Positions 22,455 to 30,485 of a stretch of 49,388 nucleotides of DNA are shown here, one piece after another (the stretch's first letter is position 1; each line of letters begins with the position of its first letter). Origin of the DNA: Prochlorococcus sp. AG-409-N21 (GTDB lineage Bacteria; Cyanobacteriota; Cyanobacteriia; PCC-6307; Cyanobiaceae); contig QCKK01000009.1 of NCBI GenBank assembly GCA_003215415.1, forward strand, positions 1 to 49,388, read 5' to 3'. A program made the translations under genes and the position numbers. The notes beneath the pieces were generated by a model. The model saw nothing but the letters and a program-made list of their open reading frames with translations, was not told the DNA's origin and did not search any database.

Positions 22455-22585
22455 ATTGTGAAATAAGGCGGGCGTTCTGACTGATATCGATGAATGTCGA
22501 TACTTCACAGCTGCGGGACAGCAGCGGACTCTCACCGCTTTTCCCCATTACTTCCAATGGCTGATCTCCGTTGGAACCTCTTAAT
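22455..22585 (-). ncRNA. cobalamin (B12) riboswitch
   Basis: On the minus strand the parts occur in order: GGTTCC at 22578-22573; the conserved core around 22525 reading GGGGAAAAGCGGTGAGAGTC then CGCTGCTGTCCCGCAGCTGTGA; and the 3' B12-box-like GTCAGAACGCCCGCCTTATT near 22475. It sits directly in front of the HupE start codon with an AGGA between, so B12 is expected to switch off translation or transcription of the transporter. Family assignment is established knowledge; ligand response is inferred. Confidence 0.93.
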
Positions 22586-22785
22586 TAATGTATTCAGAAT
22601 CCTGGCAAATTGGATGTTTGTTAGCAGCTTGGTATCTTCGAAGTCGATTTCTTGTCTTAATTGAAGTAAATAGTAGTTTGAGCTCGTTAGTGTAAAAAAT
22701 AAGAGCTGGACTCAAAGGGGAACATCGAAATACGTCCTCCTTTTTTATTGATGCAATCTTGGCCTTAGGCAAATAAGGAAGGTTT

Positions 22786-23499
22786 TTAGGCGAATCCCAT
22801 CCCTTTGGTTTTGGTTTGACTGCCGGCGGTAAGGAAGTGCGTTTTATCACTGCCAACGTCATAGAGGGTGTAATTCAAACCAGCTCCAATGCCAATCACG
22901 CTTCGCTTGGGAACTTCCTGTTGTTGTTCACGTTTACCGTTCAGATCCTTTACTTGTGAATTGATTCCTCCTCCAGTCAGTTCAAGATGAAATTGTTTAG
23001 TACTGCGCGCTGTGAACAGTCTGTTCACATTGAGACGGGTGAGTCGATCAAGGAGGATCAGTGGAGACGTTTCAGATGTGAGGTTGTCACCCACGTCTGA
23101 AGAGCTTCCATGGATGAGTGCACAGTCAAGTTCAATGAAGCCAAATTGCAGTGATGCCAGCCAGTTCAGATTAGAAGGATTAACCGTATTTAGCAGTACA
23201 TTGACTGCGTCTTCTCCTTGGCTGAGCCGCAGAGCATCAGCTTTGCGTTCACCACGAAACCCACGCTCTGCAAGTAGTTGCTCTTCCCACCAGCCATAGA
23301 TGCAATCTGGTTTTAAATCGCCGCGATGGGGATTTTTTAGTCGATCTAACAGTGCGTCACAGTTGCGTTCGGGTCCGACTAGGTCTCCAAGGACAAATAA
23401 GGCTGTAACTCCACGAGTCTTCTTTAGATCCCGTTGAATTAGGTCATAGGTCTCGAGATCTCCACGTAAACCACTTACTAGTGCCCATCTTTCAATCAT
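22786..23499 (-). CDS. degenerate metallophosphoesterase-like protein
   Basis: 237 residues laid out like the calcineurin-type phosphoesterase encoded just upstream, but with key residues changed. The first motif (normally D-x-H-G-N) reads VSGLRGDLETYDLI. GDLVGP is kept. The GNxE/D position reads GWWEEQLL, and the later His motif survives as ALIHGSSSDVG. The metal site is probably lost or altered. It overlaps the end of the upstream gene by 4 bases (ATGA) and is the last member of the CobW-like/phosphoesterase operon. Confidence 0.72.
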   Translation of the reverse strand: MIERWALVSGLRGDLETYDLIQRDLKKTRGVTALFVLGDLVGPERNCDALLDRLKNPHRGDLKPDCIYGWWEEQLLAERGFRGERKADALRLSQGEDAVNVLLNTVNPSNLNWLASLQFGFIELDCALIHGSSSDVGDNLTSETSPLILLDRLTRLNVNRLFTARSTKQFHLELTGGGINSQVKDLNGKREQQQEVPKRSVIGIGAGLNYTLYDVGSDKTHFLTAGSQTKTKGMGFA

Positions 23500-24311
23500 C
23501 GTTCACACACATGACTTGCATCTTCGGCCTGTTCGGCGAATTCAAAACCATGACTCAGTCGCCATGCGAAGACTTTCGGTAGCCCCGCTTCGACAATCGC
23601 TTGACAGGTTCGACCAACGTCATAGGGCACCTCTTTTATCTCAACTTCATCAGTTGCATCGTTATGAATTACATAGGTGGCATTGGTACTTCCATGACGT
23701 GGCTCGCCCACTGATCCAGCATTGACGATTTTGCGCATCGGCAGGGTCAGTTCTTCACCCTGATCGCAGTCATGGTCAGCATTTTGCAAACGCACACGAA
23801 TAGATCCATCTCTCAACTCACGTACATAAGGCTGGTGGGTATGCCCGCAAAACAGAATATCGGCCCCCGCTGTTTCTACTCGCTCGAGAGCCGCAAATGC
23901 ATCCATGTCTGGCAGAAGATACTCATGCTGACTGTTGGGACTGCCATGCACGAAGAGGAGTCGATCACGACGTAATGATGTCGGGAGGCTGGCCAAAAAA
24001 CTTTTGTTTTCGTCCGTTAGCTGATCATCTGTCCATTGGTGGGCCAGGTGCCCACGTCTTTCTGCTAGTTGAGAAGGGTAGCTGCACTCGCAGGCATTAA
24101 GACCATCGATGATATCTTCATCCCAGCAGCCCTGGCAGGTCGGGATGTCACGCTTTCGTATCAGCTCAACTACTTCGTTGGGCTGAGGGCCATAGCCCAC
24201 TAGATCACCAAGACAGGTAATGGTGTCAATCCCTTGCCTATCAATGTCATTCAAGACAGCTTCCGCTGCAGGGAGATTGGCGTGTAGACAGGAGATAATT
24301 GCGTGATTCAT
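23496..24311 (-). CDS. calcineurin-like metallophosphoesterase
   Basis: 271 residues from the ATG at 24311 (MNHAIISCLHANLPAAEAVL). Twenty-four in-frame codons upstream overlap the previous gene and are rejected. Motifs are ISCLHANLPA (DxH variant with C), ITCLGDLVGYGPQPNEV, a Cys-rich CQGCWDEDIIDGLNACEC in place of GNHD, LLFVHGSPNS, DILFCGHTHQPY and IVNAGSVGEPRHGS. This is the YfcE/MJ0936-like type of cyanobacterial phosphoesterase. The substrate is unknown. Cysteines near the metal site are a notable feature in a likely metal-responsive operon. It starts 4 bases after the CobW-like gene. Confidence 0.85.
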   Translation of the reverse strand: MNHAIISCLHANLPAAEAVLNDIDRQGIDTITCLGDLVGYGPQPNEVVELIRKRDIPTCQGCWDEDIIDGLNACECSYPSQLAERRGHLAHQWTDDQLTDENKSFLASLPTSLRRDRLLFVHGSPNSQHEYLLPDMDAFAALERVETAGADILFCGHTHQPYVRELRDGSIRVRLQNADHDCDQGEELTLPMRKIVNAGSVGEPRHGSTNATYVIHNDATDEVEIKEVPYDVGRTCQAIVEAGLPKVFAWRLSHGFEFAEQAEDASHVCER

Positions 24312-24315
24312 GGCG

Positions 24316-25101
24316 TTAAGTTGAGGGAAGAGCTTCTTTTTGTCGATCCCTAAGAGGCATTTGATGCATCTCAAGTACGGCATCGTTTAGTAGGCAGAGG
24401 TCGATCGTTGATTGAATACGTAAGCCATCAAGATGTTTTCCTTGCACGACAAGCTCCGACAAGCTGGCAGGCCTGCCATTTGGAGCTGAAATTTCTTCAA
24501 GTGGAAGGAACTGTGAGCTTTCTTGACTCACGATCCAGTTGAAGAACATAGAGCGCCCATCTGGCAAGTTCATCAAGGCTTTAGCTCGATAGACGTCGCC
24601 ATATGCTCCGTTCACTAGCTCGAACCACAAGGTATTCAGACTGGGTGGATCCCAGACGCTGGCATTAAGACTGAGGCTGAAAGATTCAAGTTTTTTGAAT
24701 TCCAATGTGTCTTTGTTTGGTAATTCAGGATCCCGACCAAAGTGGAGATGCCTGTCAGGATGAAGTTGCAAGGCTTCAAGCTGATTTTTGACGCGAGGAT
24801 CCATACCCGTTAGGCCTGCATGCTGAGGAGCCTGGAACTGGGGAAGCTCAATCAATGTGAGCAGGTCGCCTTGTTGCGATCTGGGGGCATGATGGGAATC
24901 CGATAGATCTATTAGTTCAGGGAATTGATCCTTGAGAAATGCCTTATCGATTCCTGAGTCAGATACCTGCTCTAGCCCGTTAAAGGGATAGCCATCTAGT
25001 CGCAAATATCCGCATTTGCCTTGATGGCTTCGCATTGTTTTGAGAATCCAGCTGGTTTTGCCGCAGCCTGGCGAACCCGAGATCAGCCATGTCTGGCTCA
25101 T
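24316..25101 (-). CDS. CobW/COG0523-like P-loop protein
   Basis: 261 residues. Walker A is LISGSPGCGKTSWILKTM at the N-terminus. The C-terminal part resembles the CobW C-terminal domain (LWFELVNGAYGDVYRAKALMNLPDGRSMFFNWIVSQESS). The classical CxCC metal motif of COG0523 is absent and the middle domain is short, so this is a divergent member. COG0523 proteins are metallochaperones, often Zur-regulated. With the Zur-like box upstream, zinc (or cobalt) handling is the best inference. It is the first gene of a three-gene coupled operon. Confidence 0.75.
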   Translation of the reverse strand: MSQTWLISGSPGCGKTSWILKTMRSHQGKCGYLRLDGYPFNGLEQVSDSGIDKAFLKDQFPELIDLSDSHHAPRSQQGDLLTLIELPQFQAPQHAGLTGMDPRVKNQLEALQLHPDRHLHFGRDPELPNKDTLEFKKLESFSLSLNASVWDPPSLNTLWFELVNGAYGDVYRAKALMNLPDGRSMFFNWIVSQESSQFLPLEEISAPNGRPASLSELVVQGKHLDGLRIQSTIDLCLLNDAVLEMHQMPLRDRQKEALPST

Positions 25102-25148
25102 TCTTTGAACAATGGCAATCGCCCTAGGAAAATATCAGAATACGAGAA

Positions 25149-25163
25149 CGATAACCATTTTCA
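25149..25163. promoter_or_regulatory. Fur/Zur-like palindrome upstream of the CobW-like operon
   Basis: CGATAACCATTTTCA matches the cyanobacterial Fur-family 7-1-7 pattern TGATAAT-N-ATTATCA at all but three positions. It lies about 50 bases upstream of the CobW-like start codon, a promoter position. Zur rather than Fur is inferred only from the nature of the downstream gene. Confidence 0.55.
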
Positions 25164-25319
25164 TTGCGTAACCCTGATTTTTTGTTTTTTTCATTTCTGC
25201 CATTTCTCTAGACGATCCTTCGACCTAGGATCTTAGATATAAATACTTAGAAGCTGGTTAGAATAAAGGTTAGAATAAATTAACCAGGTTTTCTCCTAGA
25301 TTCTTACTATAACTAGCTT

Positions 25320-25367
25320 TTAGACAGTTGATTTGCTTTTCATTAGCCAGTAGGATATGTCAGTCAT
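25320..25367 (-). repeat. truncated copy of the EVE-gene 5' end
   Basis: The minus strand reads MTDISYWLMKSKSTV then stop. The first 11 residues are identical to the start of the EVE protein encoded at 21654 and the DNA is nearly so, after which the sequence diverges. It is a copied fragment, not a gene. The rest of the 25.1-25.57 kb gap shows no other gene. Confidence 0.8.
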
Positions 25368-25570
25368 AGTAGTCGATCTCGGCAGATTGCAGTGTGTGAA
25401 TTTTGTGTGAACTTTTGGAAAACGAGCAGTTCTTAAGCCTGCCTTTATTCTGCCTTAGAAAAGCTTTGAAGGGTATTGGGATACAAGGGAAAGGGGTAGA
25501 GGGTTATATGGCTTAATAGTTTCCTCTTGGGTTTCAAGTATTGTTGAAGTTTAAATGAAGCAATAATTTC

Positions 25571-26251
25571 TTGAAAATCCTTTCTGCTTTTTGTGCCTCA
25601 TTACTCTGTTTCTTTCCTGTTGCTAACGCAAAGGATATTAAATTGAGTCAAAATCACAGAAGTGATGATCAATTATATGAGTCGTTGGATAATTATTTAG
25701 TGGAGCTCCGACAATTTAGAAGCCTTTCTGAACTATGTAGATCTGATTTGAAAATTATAGAATGCAAGAATGCAATTGGAGAATGGAAGCCTGAGAAATT
25801 GCAGAGAATAAAATTAGAAGCCCCTGCCTGTTTTGATCAATGTATGCTCGATTCGTTTGGCTTTTATAAAAACAGCGTAAGCGGTAAAGAAATACCTGCA
25901 GTAAGAACAAAGGATTTTGATGCGAGTGCTCCTAGTAGGGGTTTTGAGGCAACTTTTTTCCCAATAGCATTACGTATATTTCGATATGAAGGATGCGCTG
26001 GTTGTGCTTTAACTTATCAATATCCAACAAAGCTAGATGCTGAACTAGGTAAAAAAATATTTTCTTTGCCAATAATTGCTAGGGGTGGCTATTATTTACC
26101 AACTGCTTTTAGAAAAGCAATTATTAAGGATCCATCTAAAGAATTTAACTTAAGAGCCAAAACCACAGAAGGTGAATTTATGATGCGAATTTCAGCTAAA
26201 GCAGTCTCTGAATACATAAAGATGCTTAAGCTCTTGCAATATGATTTCTAG
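25571..26251 (+). CDS. exported protein of unknown function
   Basis: 226 residues. The N-terminus is a signal peptide (KILSAFCASLLCFFPVANAKD, likely cleavage after ANA). The mature part has paired cysteines (LCRSDLKIIEC, ACFDQC, YEGCAGC) that could form disulfides. The C-terminal segment (AKTTEGEFMMRISAKAVSEYIKMLKLL) resembles the C-terminus of the next gene's product. The only start after an in-frame stop is TTG 25571. It is the first of three consecutive exported proteins. No family is recognised. Confidence 0.65.
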   Translation: MKILSAFCASLLCFFPVANAKDIKLSQNHRSDDQLYESLDNYLVELRQFRSLSELCRSDLKIIECKNAIGEWKPEKLQRIKLEAPACFDQCMLDSFGFYKNSVSGKEIPAVRTKDFDASAPSRGFEATFFPIALRIFRYEGCAGCALTYQYPTKLDAELGKKIFSLPIIARGGYYLPTAFRKAIIKDPSKEFNLRAKTTEGEFMMRISAKAVSEYIKMLKLLQYDF

Positions 26252-26254
26252 CTC

Positions 26255-26977
26255 ATGAAATTTTCAAAGTTAATTTTCTTATTGCCATTAGGTGCTCTTC
26301 TAGGTCTAACTGCTTGTGTTAATAATAATACTGATACAAAAAAAATTGAAGACAAATCTTCTTTATCTTTATCGAATAATGCAAAAGATCCAACTAATAT
26401 CTTTTGTGGTCGTAATCGAAAATCTTCAATTACCAGAGTTTCTAAAAGTATTCTGCCTGCAGGATATAATGATTTAGAAGACTATCAATTAACTGCTGAT
26501 TTTAGAAGACCTAGCAAGAAATACCCGTTCTCAAAAGCTTTGGCATTTAATGATCCGGTTTTTGGAGAATCTGTTGCCGTAAGAGATCAAAATTTTGTAC
26601 CAGGTGGAACAAAAGTCTCATCTTTGTGGGGACGAGATAGCATTGCTTTAGGAGGCTATTGGGTATATACCTATGCCATTGGCCTCACTACCTATGCTTC
26701 ATTAACGCCATTTGAAGCTAATATACTTTGGATACCCGATGGAGAAAGTTTTCTTGTAATTCAGGGATGCAATGGAAGATTTACTGTAACGAAAGAAGTG
26801 GCTCAGGCATTGCTAAATATGGATGACAGTAAAAATGCATATATTAGATTTTCCACAGAAGGAACTGGTAGCGCTCATTTAAGTGAAATTGGTCGGGAAA
26901 CAGTTAAAGCTTGGAAGAAGGTTTATGCAAATTGGAAGCCCAATAGACCAGCAAAAATTGAGGAGATTGGTTTTTAG
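26255..26977 (+). CDS. lipoprotein of unknown function
   Basis: 240 residues with a lipoprotein signal: FLLPLGALLGLTACVNNN, lipobox LTAC with lipidated Cys at residue 21. An Asn/Ser-rich linker follows, then a folded part with FCGRNRKS and VIQGCNGRFTV, and a C-terminal AYIRFSTEGTGSAHLSEIGRETVKAWKKVYANW. It starts 3 bases after the upstream gene, so co-transcription is very likely. AT content is high: one sampled 60-base line (26341-26400) has 14 G/C. Confidence 0.7.
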   Translation: MKFSKLIFLLPLGALLGLTACVNNNTDTKKIEDKSSLSLSNNAKDPTNIFCGRNRKSSITRVSKSILPAGYNDLEDYQLTADFRRPSKKYPFSKALAFNDPVFGESVAVRDQNFVPGGTKVSSLWGRDSIALGGYWVYTYAIGLTTYASLTPFEANILWIPDGESFLVIQGCNGRFTVTKEVAQALLNMDDSKNAYIRFSTEGTGSAHLSEIGRETVKAWKKVYANWKPNRPAKIEEIGF

Positions 26978-26986
26978 AATAGGGTA

Positions 26987-27685
26987 ATGAATTTAGGCAG
27001 ATCTTCTCAAATAGCACTTTGGATAATTGCAATATCATTGGTTTATTCACAAGTTAAGGGTCTCAGAATTATTAAACTAGCCAGGCCTATTGAAAATAAC
27101 CAAGTTTCTAAAAATACCCAGATTAATTCAGCAAATAATGAAGATCAATTAATTAGCATGGATTTTCGGAAAACGATCGTAAAGTCAAAACAACAACTAA
27201 ATATAAAAGATTTAAATAATACTGCTTCAGCTAAAACAGTTAAAGATAATCGGTACAAAAGAAGAGCATATTTAATCAAAAATGTAGAGGATAGGGCTAA
27301 AGAAGTTTGTACATCAAATTTCCTTCGAGAATCAATTGATATCAATATTAAGAATCAGTTGTTACTAATGAATCAAATGGAAAATATGATTCCAAATCAA
27401 TATATTTTAGACTGGGAACCATATACAAGAGAAGATATGAAGGAATTAATCACTGTAGAAAATTGTTTGAATAAATACCTTGAGAAACTATTGCCTTATG
27501 CAGAAGAATTGGAAGTAGATAGCTTTAAAGATTTATTGGTAAAAGAACCAAATTTTATAATATGGTATCAATATCAATTCTCATGGGCCCCTAATTGGCC
27601 AGACTGTCCTCAATTTGGATATCCAGCATGCAAAGAAATAGAACCTGAGAAATGGGAAGCAATATCTAAAGAGAAAGAGTTCTAG
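26987..27685 (+). CDS. signal-anchored or exported protein of unknown function
   Basis: 232 residues. An N-terminal hydrophobic helix (SQIALWIIAISLVYSQVKG) is followed by a Lys/Asn-rich region (residues about 35-85) and a C-terminal domain ending IIWYQYQFSWAPNWPDCPQFGYPACKEIEPEKWE. It has no lipobox. It starts 9 bases after the lipoprotein gene and ends the three-gene cluster. No family recognised. It converges with the histidine kinase gene. Confidence 0.65.
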   Translation: MNLGRSSQIALWIIAISLVYSQVKGLRIIKLARPIENNQVSKNTQINSANNEDQLISMDFRKTIVKSKQQLNIKDLNNTASAKTVKDNRYKRRAYLIKNVEDRAKEVCTSNFLRESIDINIKNQLLLMNQMENMIPNQYILDWEPYTREDMKELITVENCLNKYLEKLLPYAEELEVDSFKDLLVKEPNFIIWYQYQFSWAPNWPDCPQFGYPACKEIEPEKWEAISKEKEF

Positions 27686-27731
27686 TTATCTTTTCTAGAG
27701 TTTTGATGTTCTGATGCTAAGCATTATGTTT

Positions 27732-29234
27732 TTATGTTGTTAGGACATTCAGCCAAATAGTTATCTTTGCACCACCAAGTTCTGGTGAGTGATCAAAGCT
27801 AATGTTTCCACCATTGTCTTCTATTACTCGACGGATGATCATTAATCCTAAGCCCATTCCACCAGTTTTGGAAGAAGCTCTTTTTTCTCCAGTAGGGGTA
27901 AAGTTAGCCTCAAATCCACTACCACTATCTTCGATTGCAAGACAAAGATAGTTTTGATTTAGAGCTGTAGCATTTATACGAATAACACCATTTTCTCCAG
28001 CTGCATTGCTTGCATTGGCTAGGAGATTTCTAATAGCTGCCTGCAGTTGAATTTGACCAGAACTGATTCTTGGTAGTCCATCTTCAATGTTAATGTTCAA
28101 ATCTTGGTCAAGGCGATTTAACTCTGGACGAAGTTGAGCAGATACTCGAGAAACGGCAGTTTGTAAATCAGCACCATCCGTATCTCTAATCCCTGCCAGC
28201 GTCAGGTCTTGAATGGATCGTGTGTTTATCACAATAGAATTAAGTTCTTCCAGACTTAGTGCCGACTCTTTATGTATTTCTAAGTTTGAATATTTGCTTT
28301 CTTCTCTTGGCCCTAAATCTTTTTTGCTTGAGTTAACTAATCTTTCAAGACGCACTCTTAAACGCATTAAAGGTTGACCAATCTCATGAATTACAGCACC
28401 TGCTGCATCAGCGGCTAATCGAGAGCGAACAAATAGTTTTTCCTGTTCCAGTGATTTGCCAGCAATCTGCAAAATCAATCCGAGCACACCCAAAGTAAGA
28501 ACAGTCCAAACAAATGTGGTTAAGAGTCTGAGATTTTGAAGAGGCTCTAAAAGATTCGGAGTGAGGCTAATGCTTTCCAGTAGGAGTCTTTCTATCAGGG
28601 CTGCGGAAACAAGTACTGTCATCAGACTAAGGAGAGGCCTGACTAGATAGGTTTTTCTTTCTGCCCAAATAGGTCTTTTAAAGGGTAAAAATAGTAAGAA
28701 AAAAGGAAGGAAAAGCAATGATCCTAGAGAGTCTCCTAGCCACCAGAATAATGTTCCTGTAAGCAGTTGATGTTGCTCCAGTACAGGGTTCTGTTGACCT
28801 GATTGATATATAAAAAATGTGATAGATGCGGGCCAGTTGCCCAATGGGCCGATCCATAGAAGGAAAAGCATTAGTCGAGCAATGCGAGTCAGCGAGTCAT
28901 TTAGTAAGTTTTGACGAATCAATGCATATTTAATTAAGGCTGCTTGCGCTGCTGCGGCTATAGCTACTGGGAACATGAATGCTTGAAAAGCCCACCCTCT
29001 ATTGGGGTCAAAAGCAGTCCCAAGGAAGTTCCCAATTGTTATTCCAGGCAATATCGCCCAACCAGTAGTTATAACCAATGCATTAGCGAAACCAGATGCT
29101 GGCCATAGAGTGATTGCTGATGACTGCCAAGAGAATCCTGCCTTTGCCAGCATCGCCAATAGGAAATAGGTTGCTATTGCTAATAGATTTATTCCAATTA
29201 GCCAAAACCTCCTTCGTCCTTTTTTTTTAGACAT
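27732..29234 (-). CDS. MASE1-type sensor histidine kinase
   Basis: 500 residues. The N-terminal about 300 are a multi-helix MASE1-like sensor (ITLWPASGFANALVITTGWAILPGITIGNFLG). The phosphoacceptor His is in GAVIHEIGQPLMRLRVRLERL, in an HEIGQP rather than the commoner HELRTP setting. The catalytic domain has the N box IRNLLANASNAAGE, G1 IEDSGSGFEAN and G2 GGMGLGLMIIRRVIEDNGG. It lies 2 bases downstream of the response regulator gene on the same strand, forming one two-component operon. The stimulus is unknown. Confidence 0.9.
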   Translation of the reverse strand: MSKKKGRRRFWLIGINLLAIATYFLLAMLAKAGFSWQSSAITLWPASGFANALVITTGWAILPGITIGNFLGTAFDPNRGWAFQAFMFPVAIAAAAQAALIKYALIRQNLLNDSLTRIARLMLFLLWIGPLGNWPASITFFIYQSGQQNPVLEQHQLLTGTLFWWLGDSLGSLLFLPFFLLFLPFKRPIWAERKTYLVRPLLSLMTVLVSAALIERLLLESISLTPNLLEPLQNLRLLTTFVWTVLTLGVLGLILQIAGKSLEQEKLFVRSRLAADAAGAVIHEIGQPLMRLRVRLERLVNSSKKDLGPREESKYSNLEIHKESALSLEELNSIVINTRSIQDLTLAGIRDTDGADLQTAVSRVSAQLRPELNRLDQDLNINIEDGLPRISSGQIQLQAAIRNLLANASNAAGENGVIRINATALNQNYLCLAIEDSGSGFEANFTPTGEKRASSKTGGMGLGLMIIRRVIEDNGGNISFDHSPELGGAKITIWLNVLTT

Positions 29235-29236
29235 TT

Positions 29237-29815
29237 CTAGATGGGGATATTCCTTGCAAGTGTTACTAGAGCAGACCCTTTGATTCCTAATTTTCGAGTG
29301 ATTTGACGCCTATGAGTCTGAGCTGTTGAGAAGCTGATATTCATTCGATTTGCGATTTGGGCTGTATCTAAACTTTCACCAATTAGTTGAAGAAATTGCA
29401 ATTGCCTTGGAGTAAGACTTGCTAAGTCAGGGAGATTGTTATCAACCTCTCTAGAAATATCCCAAATTGCTTCTCTTAAAGGCGCCAACCCTTCTGCCTT
29501 GTTGATAAGTGCGTGGACATTAGTCAGTAAAGGTGCAGGCAATGAATATTGATCAGCTTGTGCTGTGAGAATCAAAATCTTGGCGTTGGAATGGTTTTTT
29601 ACGAACTCTTCAGCTAGTTCGACACCTGAGCCATCAGGAAGAGAAAGGTCTATTAGTAGCCAATCGGGTCTTTTTTTAGACAGAAGATATCTTGCGGTTT
29701 CAAGGCAGGTTGCTTTTCTTATTTTCTTCTCTGGAGCATTGATTTGATTGGCAACCTCTTGACCTAGAAAGTCTAAAAGGATCAAGTCATCTTCGACAAT
29801 GAGTACGTCTAGCAT
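29237..29815 (-). CDS. NarL/LuxR-family response regulator
   Basis: 192 residues. Receiver: acidic pair in VLIVEDDLILLD, phospho-Asp in LLIDLSLPDGSG, conserved T in ILTAQ, K in INKAEG. The C-terminal GerE-type helix-turn-helix is LTPRQLQFLQLIGESLDTAQIANRMNISFSTAQTHRRQITRKLGI. It is the first gene of the operon with the MASE1 kinase. A perfect TACCCAT-N2-ATGGGTA site, the classic operator form for this DNA-binding family, lies 125 bases upstream. Confidence 0.92.
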   Translation of the reverse strand: MLDVLIVEDDLILLDFLGQEVANQINAPEKKIRKATCLETARYLLSKKRPDWLLIDLSLPDGSGVELAEEFVKNHSNAKILILTAQADQYSLPAPLLTNVHALINKAEGLAPLREAIWDISREVDNNLPDLASLTPRQLQFLQLIGESLDTAQIANRMNISFSTAQTHRRQITRKLGIKGSALVTLARNIPI

Positions 29816-29938
29816 TGTCGTAAGGAGATTTTCCTTGCAATAGATAAGAACCCTAGATCTATTATCAAGAGAAGAGCCTTAAGAGGGCATTAAGAAAGAG
29901 CCTTTTGGGTAGACGCCATCCTATAAATAAGGTAGAGG

Positions 29939-29958
29939 ACTACCCATCCATGGGTAGT
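29939..29958. promoter_or_regulatory. perfect NarL-type 7-2-7 inverted repeat
   Basis: ACTACCCATCCATGGGTAGT is a palindrome of 9-base arms around CC. Its core TACCCAT-N2-ATGGGTA equals the heptamer arrangement known for NarL/NarP operators. It lies between the response regulator operon (start 29815, minus) and the divergent gene at 30002 (plus), about 50 bases before the latter's ATG. Direct binding by the neighbouring regulator is inference. Confidence 0.65.
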
Positions 29959-30001
29959 AGACCGAGTTTGTCTGTTCTTCGAATTACTAGGCTTTCTACT
30001 T

Positions 30002-30334
30002 ATGGCTTACTTTCATTATCAAAGTGAAACAGAAAGGGATAGCTTACTTGCCACCTCCAAAAGCTTGCTTGAAAAGGCTGGGTTGACTGTTTCCGAAGAA
30101 TTCAGCAGTGATTTTCAAGTATTTGCTGAGAGCCGGCCAGATCAAATTGATTACAAAACAAAAGTAAAAGTCTTTATTTCTTGGATTGATAAGAGTGTTC
30201 GGACCTTCTCTGTTGAGGTGCGTAGTGATGAGCCTCTTAAAAGAGATACATATTGCGAGAAAGTAGCTGGTCAATTACGTGCCTTGATCCCTCCAAATTC
30301 AAGTAATAAGCATGGCGTCAATTTGGTGAATTGA
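30002..30334 (+). CDS. small protein of unknown function divergent from the two-component operon
   Basis: 110 residues, soluble, with alternating beta-like segments: MAYFHYQSETERDSLLATSKSLLEKAGL, KTKVKVFISWIDKSVRTFSVEVRSDEP and DTYCEKVAGQLRALIP. It looks like a cyanobacterial conserved hypothetical of alpha/beta type, with no catalytic motif. The NarL-type palindrome upstream makes it the most likely target of the adjacent response regulator. This is inference. Confidence 0.7.
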   Translation: MAYFHYQSETERDSLLATSKSLLEKAGLTVSEEFSSDFQVFAESRPDQIDYKTKVKVFISWIDKSVRTFSVEVRSDEPLKRDTYCEKVAGQLRALIPPNSSNKHGVNLVN

Positions 30335-30366
30335 AAAAGGAATTCCTCTAAACCGCTTCTCACCAC

Positions 30367-30408
30367 TCAAGTACCCTTTTTTATTGGCCAGCAGTTAATT
30401 CTAGTCAT
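30367..30408 (-). repeat. EVE-5'-end repeat copy (MTRINCWPIKKGT)
   Basis: The minus strand reads a start codon, 13 codons and a stop. It aligns with the copies at 38550-38591 and 25320-25367 over the start and the TACTGGCCAAT-like core, and continues past the stop as TTGAGTGGTGA-like sequence shared with the 38.5 kb copy. It is a degraded repeat, not a likely gene. Confidence 0.72.
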
Positions 30409-30485
30409 ATCAATGGATTTGGGTTAAAGTAGAGACCTTGATCAAAGTTTGGGTAAACCCTGGACCACTGGCTTTCTTTGATTTG

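Noticed and set aside
22581-22862. 93-codon minus-strand frame between the riboswitch and the phosphoesterase
   Set aside because: It overlaps the end of the phosphoesterase gene in another frame, has no ribosome site and reads as low-quality protein.
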